A DNA stretch of 64,000 nt from Epiperipatus broadwayi (Eukaryota > Onychophora > Udeonychophora > Euonychophora > Peripatidae): contig JAQFVV010006721.1 in NCBI GenBank assembly GCA_028023455.1, positions 124,001-188,000 of the forward strand, given 5' to 3'. Both the position numbers and the translations under genes were made by a program. How positions within the stretch are numbered: position 1 is the first letter of the stretch; each line of letters opens with the position of its first letter. Below, one piece after another: positions 46,561 through 56,400 of this stretch. The notes beneath the pieces were generated by a model. It was not told where the DNA came from and did no database searches. It saw only the letters and a list, made by a program, of their open reading frames with translations.

Positions 46561-47747
46561 ATCTCTGTAATATTTACTTTAGTTAATTTTTTATTAGATA
46601 TTGTTTTTTTGAGGTACTTATTACATTGTTGCTAATTTCATTATGATTTATCTACAGATTGTCATTGATTGTTTTATAATTTGTATAACTTTATTGATTT
46701 TCTTTATTTCTTGGGGATAGTTCATGAAATCTATGTGTTTAAATGTTCATTTTTTTATTGTTTGTCCTTCACAGTTAAAAGTTAAGTATAATAACAAAAA
46801 AATGTGGTACCAATATAGACAGATGTCTACGTTTGATTTTACATTTAATTGATGCTTTTAAATATTGCATGTACATAATGAAAACATACTGGGATAACTA
46901 ATCGATAAATTTAAGATTTAGCCTACTTTAAAGACATCAACAGATAGTAATTTTTTTAATAAAATCGAACAGAAAATAAAATCTGTAAATGAAACATTTT
47001 CATGCCTTACATTAAATACTTTTTACAAATTAATCGAAAAATAAACTTTGCATTCTTTATTTATAGATAGCATTACAATTTTTTTTTAACATCTTACTAA
47101 GAAATCTAAAAATGAATCTTACCGATAACAATATAGTTGGACTTCTATATTCAATGACTTTAGAGTTTAATTAATGCTTTTAAACAGTAGTGAACCGGAC
47201 CTCTTTCAGGCCTTTCTTTGGAATATTCACTCAGTTTATTGTCAATATTTTTTTTCTATTTTAACTTTTTTTTTATTAGTTATTGCAAAACCAGTTCATT
47301 ATTTTTATTTTTATTATTTTATAATTTTATTGTAATTTGTATTGAATAAGAAAAACAATTAGTTTATGAAAAATATAAAATTGTAATTGGCAATTTTTAT
47401 TTTGACCTTTAATATTGTGTCGTAAAAGTCGACACAATTGATCACATTATTTTTTCTCTCATTTTCAAAACCAAATAAATTTAAAAACTTAAAAGTTTGA
47501 AAAAAATATGTCACTAATAAGTAATAAAAGATTTAAGATTTGAATTATACATTTAATTAATAAATTAATTTGTAAATCAGTATTAAGTATTATTATGAGA
47601 AATCACTTTTCAAAATACCAAAAATTTAATAATGCCTCTTTTTTAACTTATAAATAAATAAAAAATTGAATTATTTTTATCCACATAGAGATTGTAATAT
47701 ATGGAGACAAATTGTCAAAATATAATCCTTTTGCAATTAATTACATG
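46561..47747. other. Intergenic, no recognisable feature
   Basis: AT-rich sequence. Nothing recognised. Confidence 0.45.
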
Positions 47748-47760
47748 TATATTGATTTAT

Positions 47761-48111
47761 TAAAACAGGCAAAACTCACTATATATATTGCCACACACAG
47801 CAAGCTAGAGTAATCAATGGATGCCAGAAAGCTTGTGCATAAAATCCCTATCTAGTGCCTACTCATCCAATATCCCCAGACTAGTTTCTGGCATATGCTC
47901 TCAGATCCAAGGCTCCTCACTGACGAAGGTCATAAGCCAGAAACTAGTCTGGGGATATTGGATGAGTAAGCACTAGATAGGGATTTTATGCATAAGCTTT
48001 CTGGCATCCATTGATTACTCTAGCTTGCTGTGTGTGGCAATATATATAGTGAGTTTTGCCTGTTTTAACAACAGTTATACACAAGCATAAGAGGAGGTGG
48101 TCATGTGATAT
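47761..48111. mobile_element. F1 fold-back element, young copy with hammerhead
   Basis: 351 bp flanked by identical 13-bp duplications TATATTGATTTAT (47748-47760 and 48112-48124). Arms 47762-47893 and 47936-48066 are almost perfect inverted copies. The outer parts of both arms share changes not seen in other F1 copies (ACTCACTATATATATTGCCA in one, its complement in the other). The right end keeps CAAGCATAAGAGGAGGTGG. Confidence 0.82.
47905..47963 (+). ncRNA. Type I hammerhead ribozyme motif (F1), well preserved
   Basis: Outer helix ATCCAA/TTGGAT, internal loop GGC/TA, inner helix TCCTCA/TGGGGA (one G.U), core CTGACGA, A, stem II GGT-CATAA-GCC (one G.U), A, core GAAA, stem III AC-TA-GT, GTC cleavage triplet at 47947-47949. 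All essential core bases are present. The A.A closing of stem II is non-canonical. Confidence 0.68.
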
Positions 48112-48744
48112 TATATTGATTTATCATTTTAGATTTCTTCCAATATTCTCATTCAAGTCCTAATCAAAACGGATGATCCCCAATTCAAAAATATTTAGTG
48201 ACAACTAAAATCAAGGCAAAGATCTTTGCCAAGTTATCAAAGATTTCTAGATTATTATGCCCTCTGGGGAATGTTTGTAACATCAAAGCTTCATAGTAAA
48301 GAATCTAATGTTTGATCTCTTCCCATTTTATAACTTTTTTTATTGCTTTATTTTATTTTATTTTTTTTGCAGTTGTTATAATTATCTCAAGGTTTTAATA
48401 AAAAAAGCTCCTTCAATGATCCACTATTTCTTTTTCTTTTTTTTTAAAAAAAAAAAAATGCAATAAGCATATCTGAAATTCATCTTCAATTTTCTCCACC
48501 TCTCAACTCATACAAATTTTTTTTAATGTCCATATCATCTGCCATATCTATGGACATAAATGTGATTTTTTTATATATTCAAAAAATGTGAGTATGAATC
48601 TTTTATTCCTATTGACCTGAAAACTTCTATATTAAATAAAGCAATTACTTCATAAAGCTTAATTTTCTATAACAAAAAGTAAAATATGATTAGACAAAAC
48701 AACACAAGATGTAATCTCTGTGAAATTCGTAATAAACATTTTAA

Positions 48745-48830
48745 AATAATTTTATTTATATATTGGACTGATGAAAATAGTCCAATATATAAATACAACT
48801 AAAATACCATCATCATAAACTTGCAGAAAA
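48745..48830. repeat. Junction of two Penelope tails, inverted
   Basis: TATATATTGGACT and AGTCCAATATATA flank GATGAAAAT, a 13-bp perfect inverted repeat made of two tail ends of the terminal module. The right side continues CAACTAAAATACCATCATCA as at 30300-30340. Confidence 0.55.
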
Positions 48831-49059
48831 ACATATTAATATAGTACACGACTTTCGCCAATGTGTGCTAACTGATGACTGTGATAAGCCTTATCTTAGC
48901 ACTAGATTCTTGTATATCCATTGTATATTAAACATTGGCTTATCTTAAATCATTAATGTGATAAAATTTCCTTGAAAAAATATGTATCATGAAGCAAATT
49001 AAAAATGATTAATGAACTTTTTGTTATTACTGTACATTGTAATTTGCTTTGATTTTTTT

Positions 49060-49148
49060 CCTCAAGTGTCATAGCATCAGCCGGGAAGCTAACCCGGGAC
49101 AACTGCTTTGTAAAGCAGCTGTCGCTGACCTCTCGACCACCAATGCTT
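49060..49148 (-). mobile_element. tRNA-Gly-derived SINE (SINE1)
   Basis: Minus strand GCATTGGTGGTCGAGAGG, a body with CTGCTTTACAAAGCAG, CCCGGGTTAGC (B box) and GATGCTATGACACTTGAGG. Flanked by 11-bp duplications CTTTGATTTTT (49047-49057, 49155-49165). Confidence 0.82.
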
Positions 49149-49165
49149 GACTTACTTTGATTTTT

Positions 49166-49939
49166 AATTTTTTTATTTATAATTAAACAATTCTTGAAGT
49201 TATAATATTAAATCCCTCAATTTCAAGTATTAAAAGGTCTAAGTCAAATTATATCATTCCGGCAGATAAAAAGAAAATAAATATATTTGTAATTAATAAT
49301 TACTTCCCCTGCTGCGTGAACAACCGCATTTTAAAATACACATTTTTAAGTGAAGAACATTTTAATTAAAAATTAGCATAACAATAAAAACTGATAATCT
49401 TTATATAGTATAAAAATATTCAGATAAACAATAACATTTGATAGTTACAGAAATAAAATAAGTTCAAAGTGCATTTGTATAATTTTACATGGCGGGGAAA
49501 ATTTAATTAACATTTAAATGTTCAATGAATTAACGAAAAAACTCTGAAAAAAGTTTTATATGTAGAATAATAAAGTCAACAATTATGAATGGTAAGATTA
49601 AATTTTTTAAAATTTAGTCTAAGGTTTTTAGAGATAACTATTGTAAATAAACTTATTTAAAACTTTATTGTTAAGAAAATCAAATATTTGTAGATCACTT
49701 TAAATAAATGATAATTCTTTCATTATAATATTTTTAAAATTTGGTCTACATTTTTTATTTTATAAATATTCTTTTTTTTTTAATATGGAAAGAAAAAAGT
49801 CCAATATTTTTTATAAAATTAATTTATTTAAGTCACTTCCTTGTGACCGAATAAAATATTTATATTTCTTAAAATAGTAACAATAAGTCAATTTATATAA
49901 TATTTAAATATATGTATAGTATATATACTTTAAGTTAGA
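49166..49939. other. Intergenic, no recognisable feature
   Basis: AT-rich sequence. Nothing recognised. Confidence 0.45.
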
Positions 49940-50610
49940 TATAATTAGAGGGATTTGATCCCAGACTTTCAAGCTCCCTTTAGTCATCCACTATCTTATA
50001 CAACCAATACATATGACCATAACAGTCAACCCTTAAGCTACCAACAATCTCAACCTGTAGTCAAGGCAACCTCCTTTAGCAATAAAGGTTGTACCACCTT
50101 TATTGCTAAAGGAGGTTGCCTTGACTACATGTTGAGATTGTTTATTGCTAAAGGAGGTTGCCTTGACTACAGGTTGAGATTGTTGGTAGCTTAAGGGTTG
50201 ATTGTTATCTATATTTGTAAACCTATTAAAGCCTTGAATAATTGGCTTTATTGTCTTAGTAAATATCATATACATCTGAAAAAGATAAATAATCATTTGT
50301 GCTGAACCAGCATTCATCAGTTGATCATCATCCACACACACATACATATATATATATAATCAGCACTGAGTTTATATTAAGATAGCAAATTGAAGCCTGT
50401 TCATTAAAGTTTAAAGATTTGCTATCTTAATATAAAACGAGCATATGTATTGTAAATGATAATCCAGATCAGCTGATGAGTGCTGGTTCAGCATGTAATA
50501 CATACATTGGAAATCATTTTACCTTCTTTGTATGCATGTGGTCATGTGTATCAGTTGAGTGGATGATTAAAAGGTGCTTGAAAATCTGGGTTCAAATCCC
50601 CTTTATAGGG
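49940..50610. repeat. Decayed F3 fold-back with nested palindrome
   Basis: The outer parts match the 477-bp unit of the 54307 array in inverted arrangement (GTGCTGAACCAGCATTCATC near 50299; CTGATGAGTGCTGGTTCAGC near 50472). Both hammerhead copies have lost the second core strand (CAAA and GTAA). Nested at about 50024-50206 is a second palindrome: left arm CCTGTAGTCAAGGCAACCTC, and two right copies of GCTAAAGGAGGTTGCCTTGA, the nearer a 46-bp direct duplication. Open frames on both strands here (49955-50194, 50033-50347) are products of the palindrome and not genes. Confidence 0.68.
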
Positions 50611-50981
50611 TATTTATGTGTGTTATATTTGCTCATACAGCCAAAGTAAATATAAAACTATATATGGAAATTAAATTTATATTAGTTGTGGCAACACTTC
50701 TGACAACTTAATATTTAGGCAATGCTCAATGACGTACTTTGGGGAAGTTTAATTTCCTGCTTTGAAAAAAAAAATTAAATTAATACTAAAACTGTCTTTC
50801 TAAATTAAAATTATATTTAATTTCAAAGTCGATTTGTTACATCAGTAAAAGATAGACATTGCATTATTAACAATAGATTAACACAATATCTAATTAACCC
50901 AAAGGCTTACCAAAATTAAATGATATCCAGATAATTTGTCTACAAAGGGCAGTGGCTCCAAGAAAGATTAATTTTAATGTT

Positions 50982-51327
50982 CTTAGTTGATAACTTCATT
51001 CATTTGTTGATGTTTGATGATTTTATATCATGGCTTCTCTTCAAATCAGATTTAAAAGTGTAATAGTTCATCATCATTGATAAATTAACTTTCCACTATT
51101 ACTTGTGATTGATATCTAGTGTAAAGTTTGTTTCTATAATCTTAAGTATTATTACTTAGTTGATAACTTCATTCATTTGTTGATGTTTGATGATTTTATA
51201 TCATGGCTTCTCTTCAAATCAGATTTAAAAGTTTAATAGTTCATCATCATTGATAAATTAACTTTCCACTATTACTTGTGATTGATATCTAGTGTAAAGT
51301 TTGTTTCTATAATCTTAAGTATTATTC
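50982..51327 (+). repeat. 173-bp tandem duplication, two copies
   Basis: Units 50982-51154 and 51155-51327 differ at about one position (AAAAGTGTAATAG versus AAAAGTTTAATAG). The near identity shows a recent event. No hammerhead, coding or tRNA-like feature inside. Confidence 0.9.
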
Positions 51328-52507
51328 TAAATATTGTTTCAAAAACAACCTGAATTTAAATGTGTTGTTTAGTAAACACCATTATTATCATTCTCATAGA
51401 TCAATATTTCATAAATATTATTGTTTGATCAACAATATGGCTGTAATCACCCAAATTAATATTTTTGTTTGCACTGTTGGAAACACTTTATCTACTTTCT
51501 ATTTTATAAATTCTCCAACAACTCTAAGCATGAGTTCATATCAAATCTAGACATGCACTCTGAAATAAAGATCAACTTTTAATTAAGAATGCTATTTTAA
51601 AATCAGTAAGTACTTTATTCAAGTTCATAAAAATGCTTTTAGGAGTTTAGTTGAAAGCAGAAAAACATTATTGTGTTGCAAGTTAATTCAAAAAATTGAT
51701 TTAATTAATTAAAAAATATATATTAATTGTTGCATAAACTGGAATCACGGCTATTTTATAGACTAGGTGTTTACCTAGCAGAACTTTGTCTTTCATAAGG
51801 ACAGTTTTACATAAAATGTTTCAGAAATATTAATTAATTTTTTAAAACAATTGAAGTGAAAACTTCATCATACAGGGTTTATAAATTCCATTTTGTATAA
51901 TTATATTTTTATGTCTGAATAAAAAAGGTTAGCTATTTGTAAGCCTATAACAATTAAAAAGGCTGCAAAGGGGCACCTATTTTTTAATTAATGAACAAAC
52001 ATCAAATCATTTAAATTCAGAATCTCACAAAAATCATCAAAGAGAGTTTCTCATTACCACATTAGTGTAGATATTTTTCCAAAAAATATACAATATATAA
52101 ATTTAAGATATATAAAGAGACCGATTGCATATAAAGTATTTAAAATTAATGCTTTTCTTTTTTTATTAAATCAATTTTAGTCACTTATAATATATATATC
52201 ATTAAAAACAAGTCAACACTTAGACAATATCAATAACAAGCAACAATTTCAAACTGTTGTCAAGGCAATCTTTTAATAATAAATTAAAATGTTTTGTATA
52301 TTATATAGAAAAGATTGTGTTTTATATATTTAACTTGTTATAATAAATATGTATATTGTGTATTTTATAGCTATGAGGAATATTGTGAACAGTTGAAACT
52401 GTTAGATGTTTTGAAAATGTGCTATAATAAAGCATTGTATTGCATAAAATGCATAAAAGAAGTATTATTATTTATTTACATTAATAATAATGTAATTATT
52501 TGTACTT
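51328..52507. other. Intergenic; small F3-related scrap near 52230-52275
   Basis: AT-rich sequence. CAACAATTTCAAACTGTTGT and CAAGGCAATC near 52240-52270 resemble the nested palindrome at 50024-50206. Short open frames here have no domain. Confidence 0.4.
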
Positions 52508-52516
52508 ATGATGCAT

Positions 52517-52653
52517 TGACACAGAGGCTAAACTGTCCAGACAGTAGCACCACACAGTGCAAGGCAAAGTAATCAATAGATGCATGGAATGTATGGCGAG
52601 TTTCGCGTCTGTGTAAACAGCTTGTGTAAGCATAAAGAAATGGTGATCACATG
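52517..52653. mobile_element. F1 element, short deleted copy
   Basis: 137 bp between 9-bp duplications ATGATGCAT (52508-52516, 52654-52662). Keeps both outer ends (GACACAGAGGCTAAACTGTC; AAGAAATGGTGATCAC); the centre with the hammerhead is gone. Confidence 0.65.
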
Positions 52654-52859
52654 ATGATGCATCAAATTAAGAAAAAATATAATCAGTTGAAATTAGTACA
52701 AATAAAACTTATATTTGTAAAAATTATATTACTTTGTAATAACATTTTAATTATCTAAAAGTTTGTGATAATAATCCTAAATATTGAGATGGTACAATTG
52801 ATTGGCCCAAAAAAGTGGAAGCAATGGCATCTATTACTAACAAGGTCATCAGTCAGCAA

Positions 52860-53175
52860 TACATAGATGATATAATGAGTTGTCCAAACACTATATCACT
52901 GTTACACAATGCTTTATTTACCATCCTTTTTTAGTTTACAATTTCAATTGCCCCAGCAATCTTCCGACCCTCTCTTACAGTTTCAGTTGTACCAGCAATC
53001 TTCTTCAGAACTTCATAATAATACTATAATAAGTTCTGAAGAAGATTGCTAGGTCAATCGAAACTGTTAACTATAAGAAAGGGTGGTAATAAGTTCTGAA
53101 GAAAAATTGCTGATGCAATCGAAACTGTAGGAAAGGGTGGTGAATAAAGCATTGTGTAAAAGTGGTAAAGTGCTT
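52860..53175. repeat. F4-variant array: four stem-loops, two per orientation
   Basis: Minus-oriented motifs near 52935-52970 and 52975-53012 face plus-oriented motifs at 53036-53064 and near 53093-53121. The outer arms GAGTTGTCCAAACACT...TAATGCT / AGCATTGTG...CTTGGACAA are inverted. Each motif is CTGAAGA-type, A, GATTG-loop-CAATC, GAAAC or close to it. Confidence 0.68.
53036..53064 (+). ncRNA. Hammerhead-like stem-loop (F4 variant)
   Basis: CTGAAGA, A, GATTG-CTAGGT-CAATC (five pairs), GAAAC. Relative to 41097-41124 the middle C-G pair has become T-A with pairing kept. The first core strand has T7 changed to A, which hammerheads tolerate. Confidence 0.48.
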
Positions 53176-53526
53176 GGACAATTTAGTATTATATGGTATA
53201 CATTTGGCAATGCAATAAGAAAGAGTAGTACTTCTTGAAGATGTTATAATGAGCCTGTAATGGGTTATTCAAAATTGTTTAAAATTAATACTAATAATTG
53301 GTTAAAAAGGAAATGCAATGGTTGAATAGTATTTTCTTTTTGAATGTGCATGTATGTGTCTGCGTAGATGAAGTATATAAAAGTACCTTACTTGGATTAA
53401 ATAAATAAATAAAGACATAAATAAAACTTATACAATTTATTAAAATAAATTTTAATACAAAAATTTAATTTAGGTAAAGGTGTTTAAATAGAAACAGAAG
53501 AGCTTGAAATATATATATATGATCAA

Positions 53527-53616
53527 GCGTTGGTGGCCTAGTGGTTAGCATAGCTGCCTTCCAAGCCGCTGGCCCGGGTTCGCTTCCGGTCAACGCTTTG
53601 ACATGTAAAAAAAAAA
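53527..53616 (+). mobile_element. tRNA-Gly(TCC)-like SINE copy (SINE1)
   Basis: The copy closest to a tRNA: GCGTTGG/TCAACGC acceptor pairing (one G.T), a perfect A-box fit TGGCCTAGTGG, an anticodon arm GCTGCCTTCCAAGCCGC with TCC, and B box GGTTCGCTTCC. The T loop is one base short, and a TTTGACATGT plus poly-A tail follows as in the other SINE1 copies, so it is a retroposed copy and not a working tRNA gene. No clear target duplication. Confidence 0.75.
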
Positions 53617-54296
53617 GATATAAAAAAATCAGTGACATTCTATTATATATAATTTTAATTAAAAACAAAAAATGTTAAGATAAAAAAGAATTCTTGGGGG
53701 AAAAAAAATAATGCTAAGGGGAAAAGTACTTTTTTTTTATCATTGTATTTTAAAAAAAATAACCAATTTAGCTGTACCTAGTGAAAAAAAATGGAATAAT
53801 TTGAAAAAAATGTCCATAGAGGAAAGTTTTGTGCATCAGTATTCTAAAAAGAAATGATTTATAACCAAAAATAAAAATTCTGGATTTATGGCTTACTACT
53901 TGTTGAAACAGCCACAGGGAAATACATTGCTTAAAATATATACATGCACCAGCTCTGCTATAAATAATGCAGTCTTCTTTTGGGGCAGCTGTGAATTCAT
54001 AACATGTTATAACACCTGGATTAAATAAAATCATCTGTGCCTATGATGAATGTGTGCCTACCATTAATGTGTCATGACTGACTGCTTAAGGAAAGAATAA
54101 TGTAAACAAGAATCACTTGCCAGCTAAATAATTATACAAATTTACAAAATAAATATCACTAATGTCTTCATACTGGCTAATTAGCAAGAAAAGTATAAAT
54201 ATCTTGAATACAAAAAGCTAGTTACTAATATATTTTTTTTAAACTTTAAAAAAAAAGTTTTACTTTAATGGAATTCAAATCATTTAGTGTAATTAA
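53617..54296. other. Intergenic, no recognisable feature
   Basis: AT-rich sequence. A minus-strand open frame (53768-54034) shows no family resemblance. Confidence 0.45.
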
Positions 54297-54453
54297 TTTT
54301 ATATTAAATATTTGAAAACCAGGCACTCTTCACAAACCTGGGAGCTTAATTGTAAGTATAGAGGATTTGAACGCAGATTTTTAAGCACCCTTCAACTATC
54401 CACACTATCTCATACAACTGATACACATGACCACACACATGTAGAAAAGATTT

Positions 54454-54512
54454 ATAATCACCAATATATGTATTTCATGCTAAACCAGCACTCATCAGTT
54501 GGTCCAGATTAT
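54454..54512 (-). ncRNA. Type I hammerhead ribozyme motif (F3, unit 1)
   Basis: Same 59-nt structure as at 55626-55684, on the minus strand. The first core strand is at 54492-54498 and stem III has loop ACAT. Predicted cleavage lies between 54465 and 54464. Confidence 0.8.
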
Positions 54513-54930
54513 CATCTCTCACACATATATATAATCAATGCTCAGTTTATATTAAGATAGCAAATCTTCATACTTTAATGGACAGGCTTCAATCCACTGC
54601 AACCTCCAACTTTTCAGCCATCCATATCATTGAAAATCTGATGATGAAAACTCAAATCCCATGCTGATGCTAATATTATTGCCATGCCCATGTTGACCTG
54701 AAGTCACTCTGACCCCTCATGTATAGGACAGTATCCATTAAATACATATAAGAGGGATGGACAGGATACAAGCTTGATATGTAAATATTTGAAAACCAGG
54801 CACTCTTCACAAACCTGGGAGCTTAATTGTAAGTATAGAGGATTTGAACTCAGATTTTCAAGCACCCTTCAACTATCCACACTATCTCATACAACTGATA
54901 CACATGACCACACATATGTAGAAAAGATTA

Positions 54931-54989
54931 ATAATCACCAATATACGTATTTCATGCTAAACCAGCACTCATCAGTTGGTCCAGATTAT
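54931..54989 (-). ncRNA. Type I hammerhead ribozyme motif (F3, unit 2)
   Basis: Exactly 477 bp from the unit 1 motif, minus strand. Differs only in the stem III loop (ACGT in place of ACAT) and just outside the motif. Confidence 0.8.
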
Positions 54990-55625
54990 CATCTCTCACA
55001 CATATATATAATCAATGCTCAGTTTATATTAAGATAGCAAATCTTCATACTTTAATGGACAGGCTTCAATCCACTGCAACCTCCAACTTTTCAGCCATCC
55101 ATATCATTGAAAATCTGATGATGAAAACTCAAATCCCATGCTGATGCTAATATTATTGCCATGCCCATGTTGACCTGAAGTCACTCTGACCCCTCATGTA
55201 TAGGACAGTATCCATTAAATACATATAAGAGGGATGGACAGGATACAAGCTTGATATGTAAATATTTGAAAACCAGGCACTTTTCACAAACCTGGGAGCT
55301 TAATTGTAAGTATAGAGGATTTGAACTCAGATTTTCAAGCACCCTTCAACTATCCACATATCAAGCTTGTATCCTGTCCATCTCTCTTATATGTATTTAA
55401 TGGATACTGTCCTATACATGAGGGGTCAGAGTGACTTCAGGTCAACATGGGCATGGCAATAATATTAGCATCAGCATGGGATTTGAGTTTTCATCATCAG
55501 ATTTTCAATGATATGGATGGCTGAAAAGTTGGAGGTTGCAGTGGATTGAAGCCTGTCCATTAAAGTATGAAGATTTGCTATCTTAATATAAACTGAGCAT
55601 TGATTATATATATGTGTGAGAGATG

Positions 55626-55684
55626 ATAATCTGGACCAACTGATGAGTGCTGGTTTAGCATGAAATACATATATTGGTGATTAT
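55626..55684 (+). ncRNA. Type I hammerhead ribozyme motif (F3, unit 4)
   Basis: Outer stem I ATAATC/GATTAT (six pairs), internal loop TGGA/T, inner stem I CCAA/TTGG, core CTGATGA (55640-55646), stem II GTGCT-GGTTT-AGCAT (closing pair G.U), core GAAA (55662-55665), stem III AT-ACAT-AT, and cleavage triplet ATA with predicted cut after 55673. All conserved core bases are present. The layout and minimal stem III match small type I hammerheads of retrozymes. Confidence 0.82.
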
Positions 55685-56102
55685 AAATCTTTTCTACATG
55701 TGTGTGGTCATGTGTATCAGTTGTATGAGATAGTGTGGATAGTTGAAGGGTGCTTGAAAATCTGAGTTCAAATCCTCTATACTTACAATTAAGCTCCCAG
55801 GTTTGTGAAGAGTGCCTGGTTTTCAAATATTTACATATCAAGCTTGTATCCTGTCCATCCCTCTTATATGTATTTAATGGATACTGTCCTATACATGAGG
55901 GGTCAGAGTGACTTCAGGTCAACATGGGCATGGCAATAATATTAGCATCAGCATGGGATTTGAGTTTTCATCATCAGATTTTCAATGATATGGATGGCTG
56001 AAAAGTTGGAGGTTGCAGTGGATTGAAGCCTGTCCATTAAAGTATGAAGATTTGCTATCTTAATATAAACTGAGCATTGATTATATATATGTGTGAGAGA
56101 TG

Positions 56103-56161
56103 ATAATCTGGACCAACTGATGAGTGCTGGTTTAGCATGAAATATGTATATTGGTGATTAT
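56103..56161 (+). ncRNA. Type I hammerhead ribozyme motif (F3, unit 5)
   Basis: Exactly 477 bp after the unit 4 motif and the same except the stem III loop (ATGT). Predicted cut after 56150, so cleavage at both sites would release a 477-nt RNA (55674-56150). Confidence 0.8.
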
Positions 56162-56324
56162 AAATCTTTTCTACATGTGTGTAGTCATGTGTATCAGTTG
56201 TATGAGATAGTGTGGATAGTTGAAGGGTGCTTGAAAATCTGAGTTCAAATCCTCTATACTTACTTTTATATTAGTGATTAAGGTATTTTATTTAGTTTTA
56301 TATGCTTGTAATATACTGAGGCTG

Positions 56325-56400
56325 TAATCTCGAAAATATGCGTGTAAAATGCGATAGTAGGGACCTCTACAGGTGTTTAACCACACATGCTTGTTAAATT
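56325..56400 (+). repeat. F5 repeat copy
   Basis: CTGAGGCTGTAATCTCGAAA, then GTAAAATGCGATAGTAGGGA and CCTCTACAGGTGTTTAACCA match the 98-bp element at 26659-26756 in reverse orientation. It starts about 60 bp after the F3 array. Confidence 0.5.

Larger units (their letters stand above)
54307..56263. mobile_element. Retrozyme-like array: 477-bp hammerhead units in inverted tandem (family F3)
   Basis: AAATATTTGAAAACCAGGCA begins at 54306, 54783 and 55260: period exactly 477 bp. A third, 98-bp partial unit then switches at about 55358 into the reverse complement. The inverted side has the same period (TATCAAGCTTGTATCC at 55359 and 55836) and ends at 56263. Units differ at only a few positions. 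Each full unit has one hammerhead (four in all), minus-strand in the left half and plus-strand in the right half. TTTTATATTA flanks the whole block (54297-54306 and 56264-56273), a 10-bp target duplication. Tandem small units, one type I hammerhead each, no coding capacity and a target duplication are the hallmarks described for metazoan retrozymes. The inverted half is unusual. Open frames in the units are not genes. Confidence 0.85.

Noticed and set aside
10174-48111. F1 elements as MITEs of a DNA transposon
   Set aside because: They have TIR-like ends, but target duplications vary from 9 to 14 bp and many copies hold hammerheads, which fits retroposition better.
50982-51327. The 173-bp tandem pair as another retrozyme
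   Set aside because: The unit size would fit, but neither strand contains a CTGANGA...GAAA arrangement with pairing stems.
53527-53598. A functional tRNA-Gly(TCC) gene
   Set aside because: The T loop is one base short, the tail matches other SINE1 copies and ends in poly-A, and related diverged copies with target duplications exist nearby. It is a SINE copy.
54312-55841. Open frames of 82-87 codons repeated in the 54-56 kb region
   Set aside because: They are the same stretch of the 477-bp repeat in each unit, appear on opposite strands in the inverted half, encode no known domain and overlap hammerhead motifs. I treat them as non-coding repeat.
54306-56263. CRISPR array
   Set aside because: Repeats are 477 bp and inverted, in an animal genome with introns. 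There are no short direct repeats with unique spacers anywhere in the window.
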